Origin: Streptomyces liangshanensis
GTDB taxonomy: Bacteria > Actinomycetota > Actinomycetes > Streptomycetales > Streptomycetaceae
Assembly (NCBI RefSeq): GCF_011694815.1
Contig: NZ_CP050177.1
Coordinates: forward strand, 2,407,001-2,471,000
Length of the DNA: 64,000 bases
Direction of reading: 5' to 3'
The first letter of the stretch is position 1. Each line of letters opens with the position of its first letter. The notes beneath the pieces were generated by a model that saw nothing but the letters and a program-made list of their open reading frames with translations, did not search any database and was not told the DNA's origin. Both the position numbers and the translations under genes were made by a program. Positions 32,628-42,409 of the stretch are shown here, in pieces.

Positions 32628-33479
32628 TCAGAGGAACAGCGACTCGACCAGCTGGAAGGGCACCAGATAGAGCCCCAGAGCGACCGCGGGCAGCAGGACG
32701 AACACCACTCCCAGCGTCCGGAGAATCCAGCTGCCCACCGGCAGGACCGCCGCAGTCCGGGCAGGGCGGAGGGGGTCGTAGTTGATCTCGTACCGTTCCG
32801 GCCCGGTGCTCACCGGCCTCGCGGCGCCGTCGATCTCGACCCGGCGCTCCGTCCCCTTGGCGTCGGTGAACGCGTACCCGTTGCCGTAGGGCACCGCCAG
32901 CACGGTGATACCGCGACGCCGAAGGATCCACCGGGTGTACAGCGCCTTGACCACCACGGAAAGGAGGACCAGCGCCTTGATGAGGGGCGAGATACCGATG
33001 ACCCACAGGATCGCCCCCACCACGTCGCCCCTCACGACCAGCGTCACGAAGCCGGCCACGTAGCACACCAGCCCGGTGACGGCTCCGATCAACCACCAGT
33101 TGGGTGACCAAGGTTGACGGCGCTTCGGCGGCAGCACCTCCACCAGCTCCGCGCCGTCCCGCCGCGGGGCGCCGTCCTCGCGGCGCGGCAGCGCGCCGTT
33201 GACCGCGTCCGCGAAGGCCGTGACCGCCGCGCTGTTGCGGCAGTTCAGCCGGAACACCGTGCCCGGAACGCCGTCGGGGGCCGTCAGCACCACCTCGACC
33301 GCAGACGGGCGGGCGTCGTCGGCCCGGATTCTCTCGACCGCCGCCAGCGGTATGCGTCTTCGTGTCCCGTCCTGGTCGAGCAGGAGCGCCCCCGGCTCCG
33401 CGCACAGCCTCGACGAGCGGTCGCGAAGTACCAACGAGGTGGGCTGAGTTGAGTTGTTCGCCTTGGTTTGTCGGGTCAT
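32628..33479 (-). CDS. Membrane protein of unknown function with PH-like soluble domains
   Basis: A 283-residue protein. The N-terminal 100 residues look like a small beta-rich PH-like domain (R-R-I-P-L-A-A-V-E-R-I-R-A-D, F-R-L-N-C-R-N-S-A-A-V-T-A-F). Two or three helices follow at about 125-190. A second soluble stretch contains V-L-A-V-P-Y-G-N-G-Y-A-F-T-D, and a last helix spans about 248-275. No family was recognised. It stands alone, convergent with the PepSY gene and co-directional with meaB about 80 bp downstream. Confidence 0.75.
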   Translation of the reverse strand: MTRQTKANNSTQPTSLVLRDRSSRLCAEPGALLLDQDGTRRRIPLAAVERIRADDARPSAVEVVLTAPDGVPGTVFRLNCRNSAAVTAFADAVNGALPRREDGAPRRDGAELVEVLPPKRRQPWSPNWWLIGAVTGLVCYVAGFVTLVVRGDVVGAILWVIGISPLIKALVLLSVVVKALYTRWILRRRGITVLAVPYGNGYAFTDAKGTERRVEIDGAARPVSTGPERYEINYDPLRPARTAAVLPVGSWILRTLGVVFVLLPAVALGLYLVPFQLVESLFL

Positions 33480-33560
33480 GGCGGAACCCTAACGAGACGC
33501 CCGGGGGCCGCGTGGGCGGTTTCCGCCCTTCAGGGCCGCGTCAGGGGCGGTTCCGGGCCG

Positions 33561-34526
33561 TCACCCGGCCTCCGGTTCCGTCAGGCCCGCGATCAGTTCG
33601 TCCGCCGCCGTGTACGGGTCCAGTTCGCCCGCCACGACCCGGCCCGCCAGGGTCTCCAGGCGGCGGTCGCCGTGGAGGTCCGCGATGCGCTCCCGCAGGG
33701 CGGTGACGGCGATCGTCTCCACCTCGCGGGCCGCGCGGGCCGCCCGGCGCGTGGTGAGGACGTCGTGCTCCTCCATCCACGCACGGTGCTTCTCCAGCGC
33801 CTCCACGACCTCGTCCATGCCCTGGCCCCGCGCCGCGACGGTCTTCACGATCGGCGGCCGCCAGTCGCCGGCGCCCCGGGCCTCGCCTAGCCCCAGCATG
33901 TGGTTCAGCTCGCGGGCCGTCGCGTCGGCGCCGTCGCGGTCCGCCTTGTTGACGACGTACACGTCACCGATCTCCAGGATCCCGGCCTTCGCCGCCTGGA
34001 TGCCGTCGCCCATGCCGGGGGCGAGCAGCACCACGCACGTGTCGGCCTGGGAGGCGATCTCCACCTCGGACTGGCCGACGCCGACCGTCTCCACCAGGAT
34101 CACGTCGCACCCGGCCGCGTCCAGGACCCGGATCGCCTGCGGCGCCGACCAGGCGAGGCCGCCGAGGTGGCCGCGGGTCGCCATGGAGCGGATGTAGACG
34201 CCCGGGTCGGACGCGTGCTCGGACATCCGTACCCGGTCGCCCAGCAGCGCCCCGCCGGAGAACGGCGACGACGGGTCGACGGCCAGCACCGCGACCCGCT
34301 TGCCGGCCCTGCGGTACGCGGACACCAGCGCGGAGGTCGACGTGGACTTGCCGACCCCCGGCGAACCGGTCAGCCCGATCACGTACGCGCCTCCGGCGAG
34401 CGGCGCCAGCGCCGCCATCACCTCGCGCAGCTGCGGGGACGCCCCCTCCACCAGGGAGATCAGCCGGGCCACGGCCCGCGGCCTGCCCTCCCGCGCCTGG
34501 GCCACCAGCCCGGGGACGTCCTGCAT
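33561..34526 (-). CDS. meaB: Methylmalonyl-CoA mutase-associated GTPase MeaB
   Basis: A 321-residue G3E-family GTPase that protects and loads B12 into acyl-CoA mutases. Visible motifs are P-loop G-S-P-G-V-G-K-S-T near residue 53, V-D-P-S-S-P near 83, E-T-V-G-V-G-Q-S-E near 145, N-K-A-D near 193 and a C-terminal dimerisation helix region. The ATG at 34526 follows a GGGAGC site. It is 60 bp downstream of the thiolase gene in the same direction. The B12-dependent mutase in this window is IcmA at 1-1380; MeaB may serve it or methylmalonyl-CoA mutase encoded elsewhere. Confidence 0.94.
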   Translation of the reverse strand: MQDVPGLVAQAREGRPRAVARLISLVEGASPQLREVMAALAPLAGGAYVIGLTGSPGVGKSTSTSALVSAYRRAGKRVAVLAVDPSSPFSGGALLGDRVRMSEHASDPGVYIRSMATRGHLGGLAWSAPQAIRVLDAAGCDVILVETVGVGQSEVEIASQADTCVVLLAPGMGDGIQAAKAGILEIGDVYVVNKADRDGADATARELNHMLGLGEARGAGDWRPPIVKTVAARGQGMDEVVEALEKHRAWMEEHDVLTTRRAARAAREVETIAVTALRERIADLHGDRRLETLAGRVVAGELDPYTAADELIAGLTEPEAG

Positions 34527-34586
34527 CACAGCTCCCGTTCCTCCTGTCACCTGCTCGTCATGCCGTACGGATCGTCGGGACCGCGG

Positions 34587-35795
34587 CTACTTCGCCACCC
34601 GCACGATCAGGGCGTCCCCCTGGCCGCCGCCCCCGCAGAGCGCCGCCGCGCCGACCCCGCCGCCGCGCCGCTTGAGCTCCAGCGCCAGGTGCAGCACGAG
34701 CCGGGCGCCGGACATGCCGATCGGGTGCCCGAGGGCGATCGCCCCGCCGTTCACGTTCACCTTTTCCGGGGAGACCCCGAGATCCTTCATTGACTGGACC
34801 GCGACCGCCGCGAACGCCTCGTTGATCTCGATCAGGTCCAGGTCCCCGACCTCCAGGCCCTCCTTCTCCAGGGCGTGCCTGATGGCGTTCGAGGGCTGCG
34901 ACTGGAGCGAGTTGTCGGGTCCCGCCACGTTGCCGTGGGCGCCGATCTCCGCGAGCCATTCGAGGCCCAGCTCCTCGGCCTTGGCCCGGCTCATCACCAC
35001 GACCGCCGCCGCGCCGTCGGAGATCTGCGACGACGTGCCGGCCGTGATCGTGCCGTCCTTGGCGAAGGCGGGCCGCAGCCGGGCCAGCGAGTCGACCGTC
35101 GTCTCGGGCCTGATGCCCTCGTCCTCGCTGAAGAGCACCGGGTCGCCCTTGCGCTGCGGGACCTCCACCGGGGTGATCTCGGCCTCGAAGATCCCGTTCT
35201 TCCTGGCCGCCGCCGCCCGCTGGTGGGACAGCGCGCCGAACTCGTCCTGCGCCGGGCGGGCGATGCCCAGGCGCGTGTTGTGCTTCTCCGTGGAGGCGCC
35301 CATGGCGATGTCCTCGAAGGAGTCGGTCAGCCCGTCGTACGCCATCGCGTCGAGCATCTCGACGGCCCCGTACTTGTATCCCTCGCGGGACTTGGGCAGC
35401 AGGTGCGGCGCGTTGGTCATCGACTCCTGGCCGCCGGCCACCACGACGTCGAACTCCCCGGCGCGGATCAGCTGGTCGGCGAGGGCGATCGCGTCGAGCC
35501 CCGAGAGGCAGACCTTGTTGATCGTCAGCGCGGGGACGCTCATCGGGATGCCGGCCTTGACGGCCGCCTGGCGGGCCGGGATCTGGCCCGCGCCGGCCTG
35601 GAGCACCTGGCCCATGATCACGTACTCCACCTGCTCGCCGCCGATCCCGGCCCGCTCCAGCGCCGCCTTGATGGCGAGCCCGCCGAGGTCCGCGCCGGAG
35701 AAGGACGTGAGCGATCCGAGCAGCCTGCCCATGGGGGTACGGGCGCCCGCGACGATCACCGAGGTGGTCTTGTTCGTCTTGTTCGTGTCAGCCAT
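34587..35795 (-). CDS. atoB: Acetyl-CoA C-acetyltransferase (thiolase)
   Basis: A 402-residue biosynthetic-type thiolase condensing two acetyl-CoA or cleaving acetoacetyl-CoA. The nucleophilic Cys lies in N-K-V-C-L-S-G near residue 96, the activating His in L-G-H-P-I-G-M-S-G near 355 and the acid/base Cys in [10 protein letters not shown] near 387. [10 protein letters not shown] marks the family. Full length compared with the usual 390-400. The gene precedes meaB, linking acetoacetyl-CoA supply with the butyryl/methylmalonyl routes encoded nearby. Confidence 0.95.
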   Translation of the reverse strand: MADTNKTNKTTSVIVAGARTPMGRLLGSLTSFSGADLGGLAIKAALERAGIGGEQVEYVIMGQVLQAGAGQIPARQAAVKAGIPMSVPALTINKVCLSGLDAIALADQLIRAGEFDVVVAGGQESMTNAPHLLPKSREGYKYGAVEMLDAMAYDGLTDSFEDIAMGASTEKHNTRLGIARPAQDEFGALSHQRAAAARKNGIFEAEITPVEVPQRKGDPVLFSEDEGIRPETTVDSLARLRPAFAKDGTITAGTSSQISDGAAAVVVMSRAKAEELGLEWLAEIGAHGNVAGPDNSLQSQPSNAIRHALEKEGLEVGDLDLIEINEAFAAVAVQSMKDLGVSPEKVNVNGGAIALGHPIGMSGARLVLHLALELKRRGGGVGAAALCGGGGQGDALIVRVAK

Positions 35796-35952
35796 GAGAC
35801 GCGATCCCCTTTGCGTTGCCGCTGCGGTGCGGCGTGAGGAGGTGAACGAGGGTTAACCCCAATGTACTGAGGGGTAGCACCCCCGGTCACCCGGCAGCGC
35901 GTGTGACAGCGCGCACGTTGCGTAACCGCCGCCGTACCGCTGCACTGGGACC

Positions 35953-36381
35953 ATGCTGACGCGCATCGACCACATCGGAATCGCCTGCTTCGACCTCGAC
36001 GCCACCGTCGAGTTCTACCGCGCCACCTACGGCTTCGAGGTGTTCCACACCGAGGTCAACGAGGAACAGGGCGTCCGCGAGGCCATGCTCCGGATCAACG
36101 GCACCTCGGACGGCGGCGCCTCGTACCTCCAGCTGCTGGAGCCGATCCGGGAGGACTCGGCCGTCGGGAAGTGGCTGGCCAAGAACGGTGAGGGCGTCCA
36201 TCACCTCGCGTTCGGGACCGCCGACGTCGACGGGGACGCCCAGGACATCCGCGAGAAGGGCGTCCGGGTGCTGTACGACGAGCCCCGCACCGGCTCCATG
36301 GGCTCCCGCATCACCTTCTTGCATCCCAAGGACTGTCACGGAGTCCTCACAGAACTGGTCACCTCGGCCCCGGAGCACTGA
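35953..36381 (+). CDS. mce: Methylmalonyl-CoA epimerase
   Basis: A 142-residue vicinal-oxygen-chelate enzyme that racemises the C2 of methylmalonyl-CoA. Metal ligands visible in canonical places are His7 (I-D-H-I-G-I-A), the second His of V-H-H-L-A-F near 84 and Glu in L-T-E-L-V near 135. D-S-A-V-G-K-W-L-A near 70 is typical. It is transcribed divergently from the thiolase gene across a 157-bp region containing GGGTTAACCC at 35850. Together with meaB it indicates a propionyl/methylmalonyl pathway. Confidence 0.94.
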   Translation: MLTRIDHIGIACFDLDATVEFYRATYGFEVFHTEVNEEQGVREAMLRINGTSDGGASYLQLLEPIREDSAVGKWLAKNGEGVHHLAFGTADVDGDAQDIREKGVRVLYDEPRTGSMGSRITFLHPKDCHGVLTELVTSAPEH

Positions 36382-36392
36382 CCTCAAGCATT

Positions 36393-36426
36393 CCCGGCCC
36401 GGTAGAGTGGACCGCTCCGGGCCGGG
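36393..36426 (+). terminator. Possible terminator after the epimerase gene
   Basis: A 10-bp dyad CCCGGCCCGG / CCGGGCCGGG with a 14-nt loop lies 12 bp after the epimerase stop. There is no T run, and it may overlap the scy promoter region. Confidence 0.4.
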
Positions 36427-36542
36427 GCCGGGCCGGGGCCGCGCCCCGACCGAAGATCTGACACCATTCCCCGGGGGGGCCGTTCACCGAAAGAACGGGC
36501 TCTATAGGGCAGTTGCGACCAGGGGACGGATGGGACCGCGCA

Positions 36543-39500
36543 GTGCGGGGCTACGAACGCCAGGAGAGCCACCGAGCTGACGACGACCACCTCTCGCGGT
36601 TCGAAGCCGAGATGGAACGGCTGAAGACCGCGCGGGAGAAGGCCGTCCAGCACGCCGAGGACCTCGGTTACCAGGTCGAGGTATTGCGCGCCAAGCTGCA
36701 CGAGGCGCGCCGCAATCTGGCGACCCGTCCCTCCTACGACAACGCCGACCTCGGCTACCAGGCCGACCAGCTGCTCCGTAACGCGCAGATCCAGGCCGAG
36801 CAGATGCGCACCGACGCGGAGCGCGAGCTGCGCGACGCCCGGGCCCAGACGCAGCGCATCCTCCAGGAGCACGCCGAGCACCAGGCGCGGCTCCAGGCCG
36901 AGCTGCACGCGGAGGCCGTCCAGCGCCGCCAGCGCCTCGACCAGGAGCTGGCCGAGCGCCGCCAGACCGTCGAGTCGCACGTCAACGAGAACGTCGCGTG
37001 GGCCGAGCAGCTGCGCGCCAGGACCGAGTCCCAGGCCCGGAGGCTCCTCGACGAGTCGCGCGCCGAGGCGGAGCAGTCGCTGGCCGCCGCCCGCGCCGAG
37101 GCCGCCCGGGTCACCGACGAGGCCCGCCGCCGGCTCAGCTCCGAGGCCGAGTCGACCCGCGCCGAGGCCGAGGCGCTCCTCCAGCGCGCCCGCAGGGACG
37201 CCGAGCGGCTGCTGAACGCCGCGTCCGCGCAGGCGCAGGAGGTCACGAGCCACGCCGAGCAGCTCCGTACGTCCAGCACCGCCGAGTCCGACCAGGCGCG
37301 CCAGCAGGCCGGTGACATCAGCCGGGCCGCCGAGCAGCGGATGCAGGCCGCCGAGGAGCGGCTGCGCGAGGCCCGCGCGGAGGCCGAGAAGGTCGAGGCG
37401 GAGGCCAGGGAGGCCGCGGCCAAGCGGATGGCCGCCGCCGACTCGCAGAACGACCAGCGCACCCGTACGGCCAAGTCGGAGATCGCCCGGCTGGTCGGCG
37501 AGGCCACCCAGGAGGCCGAGGCGACGAAGGCCGAGGCCGAGCAGGCGCTCGCCGACGCCCGCGCCGAGTCGGAGAAGCTGGTCGCGGAGGCGGCCGAGCG
37601 GGCCCGTACGGCGGCGGCGGAGGACTCCGCGGCGCAGCTCGCGAAGGCGGCCCGGACGGCGGAGGAGGTCCTGAACAAGGCGTCCGACGACGCCCAGGCC
37701 ACCATCCGGTCGGCGAGTGAGGAGGCCGAGCGGATCCGCCGCGAGGCGGAGGCCGAGGCGGACCGGCTGCGCGGCGAGGCGGCCGAGCAGGCCGACCAGC
37801 TCAAGGGCGCGGCCAAGGACGACACGAAGGAGTACCGCGCCAAGACCGTCGAGCTCCAGGAGGAGGCGCGCAGGCTGCGCGGCGAGGCCGAGCAGCTGCG
37901 GGCGGACGCGGTCGCCGAGGGCGAGCGGATCCGGGGCGAGGCGCGGCGCGAGGCCGTCCAGCAGATCGAGGAGGCGGCCAGGTCCGCCGAGGAGCTGCTG
38001 ACCAAGGCGAAGGCCGACGCGGACGAGGCGCGGACGAACGCGACCGCGGAGAGCGAGCGGGTCCGTACCGAGGCGATCGAGCGGGCCACGACCCTGCGTC
38101 GGCAGGCCGAGGAGACGCTGGAGCGCACCCGCGCCGAGGCCGAGCGGCTGCGGGCGGAGGGCGAGGAGCAGGCCGAGGCGACGAAGAAGGCCGCCGAGGA
38201 GGCCGCCGCCGCGCTGCGCGAGGAGACGGAGCGGGGCGTCGAGTCCCGCAAGGCCGAGGCGGCGGGCGAGCTGACCCGGCTGCACACGGAGGCCGAGCAG
38301 CGCCTCGCGTCGGCCGAGGAGGCGCTCACCGAGGCCCGCGGCGAGAGCGAGCGGATCCGCCGGGAGGCCGGCGAGGAGACGGACCGGCTGCGCGCGGAGG
38401 CCGCCGAGCGGATCCGTACGCTCCAGGCGCAGGCCGAGCAGGAGGCCGAGCGGCTCCGTACGGAAGCGGCGGCGGACTCCGCGCAGTCCCGCGCCGAGGC
38501 GGAGACGCACGCGGTACGGCTGCGCACCGAGGCCGCGACGGAGGCGGAGCGGCTCAAGAACGAGGCGCAGGAGAGCGCCGACCGGATCAGGGCCGAGGCC
38601 GCCGCGGCGGCGGAGCGGGTCGGTACGGAGGCCGCGGAGGCGCTGGCGGCCGCGCAGGACGAGGCGGCCCGGCGGCGGCGCGAGGCGGAGGAGACGCTCG
38701 CCGCGGCCCGCGCGGAGGCGGACCAGGAGCGCGCGGCGGTCCGCGAGCAGAGCGAGGAGTTGCTCGCGTCGGCCCGCAAGCGGGTCGAGGAGGCGCAGGC
38801 CGAGGCGCAGCGGCTGGTCGAGGAGGCGGACCGGCGCGCGACGGAGCTGGTGACGGCCGCCGAGCAGACGGCCCAGCAGGTACGGGACGCGGTGGCCGGT
38901 CTCCAGGACCAGGCCGAGCAGGAGATCGCCGGGCTGCGGTCGGCGGCGGAGCACGCGGCGGACCGGACGCGTACGGAGGCGCAGGAGGAGGCCGACCGGG
39001 TGCGCGGCGACGCGTACGCGGAGCGGGAGCGGGCCACGGAGGACGCCAACCGGATCCGGGCGCGGGCGAACGCGGAGTCGGAGGCGGCGCAGGCGCTCGC
39101 CGAGCGGACGGTCACGGACGCGATCGCGGAGGCGGAGCGGCTGCGGGCGGACACGGCGGAGTACGCGCAGCGGGCCAGGACCGAGGCGTCCGACTCGCTG
39201 GTCGCCTCCGAGCAGGACGCGTCCCGGGCGAGGGCCGAGGCCAGGGAGGACGCCAACCGGATCCGCGGGGACGCGGCGGCGCAGGCGGACCGGCTGGTCA
39301 CGGAGGCGACCGGCGAGGTCGAGCGGATGCGCGCCGAGGCCGCCGAGGCGATGGGCCAGGCGCAGCAGGCCGCGGAGCGGTTGCGGGCCGAGGCCGAGCG
39401 GTTGAAGGCGGAGACCGCGGAGGCGGCGGAGCGGCTCAGGACCGAGGCGCAGGAGGAGACGGACTGGCTGCTCGACGAGGCGCGCAAGGACGCGGCCAAG

Positions 39501-40259
39501 CGCCGTGCGGACGCGGCCGAGCAGGCGGACCAGCTCATCAACAAGGCCCAGGAGGAGGCGTTGCGCGCCGCCACCGAGGCCGAGGAGCAGGCGGACCGGA
39601 TGGTCGCGGCCGCCCGCAAGGAGTCCGAGCGCATCGACGCGGAGGCGACGATCGAGGGCAACTCCCTGGTGGAGAAGGCCCGGGCGGACGCGGACGAACT
39701 GCTGGTGGGCGCGCGGCGCGACGCGACGGCCATACGCGAGCGGGGCGAGGAACTGCGTCAGCGCGTCGAGTCGGAGATCGAGCAACTGCACGAGCGGGCG
39801 CGGCGCGAGACGTCCGAGCAGCTGCGGACGGCGGGCGAGCGGGTCGACGCGTTGATGAAGGCGGCCGAGGAGCAGCGGGCCGAGGCGGCGCGCAAGGCGG
39901 AGGAGCTGGTCTCGGAGGCCAACTCCGAGGCGAGCAGGGTCAGGATCGCCGCCGTGCGCAAGGCGGAGGGGCTCCTCAAGGAGGCCGAGACGAAGAAGGC
40001 CGAACTGACCAAGGAGGGCGAGACGTTGCGCGCGGACGCCCAGCAGGCCGCCAAGCAGATGGTCGAGGACGGCGAACGGGAGCTGGACGTCCTCACCCGC
40101 AGACGCGCGGACATCCAGACGGAGATCTCCCGTGTCCAGGACGTGCTCGAAGCGTTGGGGTCATTGGAGGCACCGTCGGGCCCGGCGAAGGACAACCCGG
40201 TCAAGGCGGGTGCGGCGGCCGGAACGAATCGTTCGGGTGGCAAGTCTTCGGACGGCTAG
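36543..40259 (+). CDS. scy: Polarisome coiled-coil protein Scy
   Basis: A 1238-residue, almost entirely coiled-coil protein, extremely rich in Glu, Ala, Arg and Gln. The N-terminus (V-R-G-Y-E-R-Q-E, then D-H-L-S-R-F-E-A-E-M-E-R-L) matches Scy, the organiser of the Streptomyces tip complex that recruits DivIVA and FilP and controls branching. After a heptad-like N-terminal segment (about 20-110), the rest follows the repeating E-A-E-R-L-R-x-E-A pattern of the Scy 51-residue (hendecad-based) repeats, ending with a short non-helical tail. The GTG at 36543 gives the family N-terminus. It is somewhat shorter than the roughly 1326 residues I recall for S. coelicolor, suggesting fewer repeats. filP follows 114 bp downstream. 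Confidence 0.93.
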   Translation: MRGYERQESHRADDDHLSRFEAEMERLKTAREKAVQHAEDLGYQVEVLRAKLHEARRNLATRPSYDNADLGYQADQLLRNAQIQAEQMRTDAERELRDARAQTQRILQEHAEHQARLQAELHAEAVQRRQRLDQELAERRQTVESHVNENVAWAEQLRARTESQARRLLDESRAEAEQSLAAARAEAARVTDEARRRLSSEAESTRAEAEALLQRARRDAERLLNAASAQAQEVTSHAEQLRTSSTAESDQARQQAGDISRAAEQRMQAAEERLREARAEAEKVEAEAREAAAKRMAAADSQNDQRTRTAKSEIARLVGEATQEAEATKAEAEQALADARAESEKLVAEAAERARTAAAEDSAAQLAKAARTAEEVLNKASDDAQATIRSASEEAERIRREAEAEADRLRGEAAEQADQLKGAAKDDTKEYRAKTVELQEEARRLRGEAEQLRADAVAEGERIRGEARREAVQQIEEAARSAEELLTKAKADADEARTNATAESERVRTEAIERATTLRRQAEETLERTRAEAERLRAEGEEQAEATKKAAEEAAAALREETERGVESRKAEAAGELTRLHTEAEQRLASAEEALTEARGESERIRREAGEETDRLRAEAAERIRTLQAQAEQEAERLRTEAAADSAQSRAEAETHAVRLRTEAATEAERLKNEAQESADRIRAEAAAAAERVGTEAAEALAAAQDEAARRRREAEETLAAARAEADQERAAVREQSEELLASARKRVEEAQAEAQRLVEEADRRATELVTAAEQTAQQVRDAVAGLQDQAEQEIAGLRSAAEHAADRTRTEAQEEADRVRGDAYAERERATEDANRIRARANAESEAAQALAERTVTDAIAEAERLRADTAEYAQRARTEASDSLVASEQDASRARAEAREDANRIRGDAAAQADRLVTEATGEVERMRAEAAEAMGQAQQAAERLRAEAERLKAETAEAAERLRTEAQEETDWLLDEARKDAAKRRADAAEQADQLINKAQEEALRAATEAEEQADRMVAAARKESERIDAEATIEGNSLVEKARADADELLVGARRDATAIRERGEELRQRVESEIEQLHERARRETSEQLRTAGERVDALMKAAEEQRAEAARKAEELVSEANSEASRVRIAAVRKAEGLLKEAETKKAELTKEGETLRADAQQAAKQMVEDGERELDVLTRRRADIQTEISRVQDVLEALGSLEAPSGPAKDNPVKAGAAAGTNRSGGKSSDG

Positions 40260-40373
40260 CCACTCAAAAGGCTGGACATTCTCCATATCAAACCGGCATC
40301 AACACGATGACACGCCGCTCCGGCCCCTAGGATTCCCCCTATCACCTCACCGGTCTCATTCGACAGGAACCCC

Positions 40374-41312
40374 ATGAGTGACACATCCTCCCCATTCGGC
40401 TTCGAGCTCGTGCGGCGTGGTTACGACCGTGGTCAGGTGGACGACCGCATTACCAAACTCGTCGCCGACCGTGACAGCGCCCTGGCCCGCATCACCGCGC
40501 TGGAAAAGCGCATCGAGGAGCTGCATCTCGAAACGCAGAACGCCCAGGCCCAGGTCAGCGACGCGGAGCCGTCGTACGCCGGCCTCGGCGCGCGTGTAGA
40601 GAAGATCCTCCGTCTCGCCGAGGAGGAGGCGAAGGACCTGCGCGAGGAGGCCCGTCGCGCGGCGGAACAGCACCGCGAGCTCGCCGAGTCGGCGGCCCAG
40701 CAGGTCCGTAACGACGCCGAGTCGTTCGCGACGGAGCGCAAGGCCCGGGCCGAGGACGAGGGCACGCGCATCGTCGACAAGGCGAAGGGCGACGCGCAGA
40801 CGCTGCGCTCGGAGGCGCAGAAGGACGCGCAGTCCAAGCGCGAGGAGGCGGACGCGCTCTTCGAGGAGACCCGCGCCAAGGCCGCCCAGGCCGCCGCGGA
40901 CTTCGAGACGAACCTCGCCAAGCGGCGTGAGCAGTCGGAGCGTGACCTCGCGTCGCGTCAGGCGAAGGCCGAGAAGCGCCTGGCGGAGATCGAGCACCGC
41001 GCCGAGCAGCTGCGCCTGGAGGCCGAGAAGCTGCGTACGGACGCGGAGCGCCGCGCCCGTCAGACGGTGGAGACGGCCCAGCGTCAGTCCGAGGACATCG
41101 TGGCCGACGCGAACGCCAAGGCCGACCGGATCCGCAGCGAGTCGGAGCGCGAGCTGGCGGCGCTCACCAACCGCCGCGACTCGATCAACGCGCAGCTGAC
41201 CAACGTCCGCGAGATGCTGGCGACGCTGACCGGTGCCGCGGTGGCCGCCGCGGGCACGCCGGCCGACGACGAGCCGATCTCCCGCGGGGTGCCGGCGCAG
41301 CAGTCGCGCTGA
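40374..41312 (+). CDS. filP: Intermediate-filament-like protein FilP
   Basis: A 312-residue coiled-coil protein. A short DivIVA-type N-terminal motif (F-G-F-E-L-V-R-R-G-Y-D-R-G-Q-V-D-D-R) is followed by two coiled segments separated by an S-Y-A-G-L-G stretch near residue 68, and a non-coiled tail. FilP forms filaments that bind DivIVA at hyphal tips and give cell stiffness; older annotations call it a cellulose-binding protein. The ATG follows CAGGAACCCC. The gene sits immediately after scy and ends in a strong terminator. Confidence 0.95.
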   Translation: MSDTSSPFGFELVRRGYDRGQVDDRITKLVADRDSALARITALEKRIEELHLETQNAQAQVSDAEPSYAGLGARVEKILRLAEEEAKDLREEARRAAEQHRELAESAAQQVRNDAESFATERKARAEDEGTRIVDKAKGDAQTLRSEAQKDAQSKREEADALFEETRAKAAQAAADFETNLAKRREQSERDLASRQAKAEKRLAEIEHRAEQLRLEAEKLRTDAERRARQTVETAQRQSEDIVADANAKADRIRSESERELAALTNRRDSINAQLTNVREMLATLTGAAVAAAGTPADDEPISRGVPAQQSR

Positions 41313-41372
41313 CGGCATCCTTCCGGATCGCGCCGGATCGCGCCGGATCGAGGTCCGCGTAACGATCGCGTA

Positions 41373-41405
41373 AGCCCCCTGCCACTCCGGTGGCGGGGGG
41401 CTTTT
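41373..41405 (+). terminator. Rho-independent terminator of filP
   Basis: A 13-bp stem with one G-T pair (AGCCCCCTGCCAC / GTGGCGGGGGGCT) and a 4-nt loop, followed by a TTT run. It is the most classical terminator in the window. Confidence 0.92.
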
Positions 41406-41413
41406 GGTGCCCT

Positions 41414-41419
41414 TAGGTT
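41414..41419 (+). promoter_or_regulatory. Candidate -10 box for leaderless ABC ATPase mRNA
   Basis: TAGGTT, six nt before the ATG at 41426, right after the filP terminator. There is no room for a ribosome site. Confidence 0.4.
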
Positions 41420-41425
41420 GTCCGC

Positions 41426-42406
41426 ATGATCGAGGTTGAGGGTCTCACCAAGCGCTTCGGCCGCAAGGTCGCCGTCGACCACCTCTCCTTCGAGGTCAGA
41501 CCCGGGGTCGTGACGGGCTTTCTGGGGCCCAACGGCGCGGGCAAGTCCACCACGATGCGGATGATGCTCGATCTGGACAATCCGAGCGGTGGCTCGGTCA
41601 GGATCGACGGCAAGCGCTACCGCGACCTCGCGGAGCCCCTCACCCACATCGGGGCGCTGCTGGAGGCGAAGGCCATGCACGGTGGCCGGACCGCGTACAA
41701 CAACCTCCTCTGTCTCGCGCAGAGCAATCGCATTCCGGAGCGCCGGGTGTCCGAGGTGCTGGACATGGTCGGACTGACGGCCGTGGCGCGGAAGAAGTCC
41801 AAGGGTTTCTCCCTTGGTATGGGCCAACGCCTCGGAATCGCCTCGGCGCTGCTCGGTGATCCCGAGATCCTGATGTTCGACGAACCGGTCAATGGTCTGG
41901 ACCCCGAGGGAATTCACTGGATCCGCAATCTGATGAAAGCCCTGGCGGCCGAGGGCCGGACGATCTTCGTCTCCAGTCACCTGATGAGTGAAATGGCCCT
42001 GACAGCGGATCACTTGATCGTGATCGGTCAGGGACGGCTTCTCGCGAACACCTCGATGGCCCAGTTCATCCACGACAACTCCCGCAGTTACGCGCGTCTG
42101 CGCTCGCCGCAGCGCGAGGAGTTGAGGGACGTGCTCGCGGCGGCCGGCCACACCCCGGTCGAGGGGGAGGGCGGGGTCCTGGAGGTCGACGGGGCCGAGA
42201 CCGAGGAGCTGGGTGAGCTGGCGGCGCGGCACGGCATCGTGCTGCACGAGCTGAGCGCCCAGCGCGCCTCCCTGGAGGACGCCTTCATGCAGATGACCGC
42301 GGAGTCCGTCGAGTACCACGCCCACGCGGCGGCCGGCGGGGGCCCGCCGACCGGGGGCGCGGTGCCGCAGTGGGGTCCGGACCGGTTCGAGGGCAAGGGA
42401 GCCTGA
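41426..42406 (+). CDS. ABC transporter ATPase (first tandem system)
   Basis: A 326-residue ATPase of the DrrA/CcmA-like export group. Walker A is G-P-N-G-A-G-K-S-T near residue 36, the signature is S-L-G-M-G-Q-R-L-G near 131, Walker B is I-L-M-F-D-E-P-V-N-G-L-D-P near 152 and the switch His is in S-S-H-L-M-S near 190. The C-terminal 100 residues form the subfamily regulatory domain and end in a Gly/Pro-rich tail. It lies only 24 bp after the filP terminator and is probably leaderless. Its permease follows 3 bp downstream. Likely cargo is a small molecule or lipid; not determinable. Confidence 0.92.
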   Translation: MIEVEGLTKRFGRKVAVDHLSFEVRPGVVTGFLGPNGAGKSTTMRMMLDLDNPSGGSVRIDGKRYRDLAEPLTHIGALLEAKAMHGGRTAYNNLLCLAQSNRIPERRVSEVLDMVGLTAVARKKSKGFSLGMGQRLGIASALLGDPEILMFDEPVNGLDPEGIHWIRNLMKALAAEGRTIFVSSHLMSEMALTADHLIVIGQGRLLANTSMAQFIHDNSRSYARLRSPQREELRDVLAAAGHTPVEGEGGVLEVDGAETEELGELAARHGIVLHELSAQRASLEDAFMQMTAESVEYHAHAAAGGGPPTGGAVPQWGPDRFEGKGA

Positions 42407-42409
42407 CCC

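Noticed and set aside
35850-35859. GGGTTAACCC palindrome in the thiolase/epimerase divergent region as an operator
   Set aside because: Only 10 bp and isolated; too short to call without other copies.
36384-39791. Very long open frame (1135 codons) antisense to scy
   Set aside because: It is a by-product of GC-rich repetitive codons in the coiled coil; its product is Leu/Arg/Gly-rich low complexity and no ribosome site or independent signal supports it.
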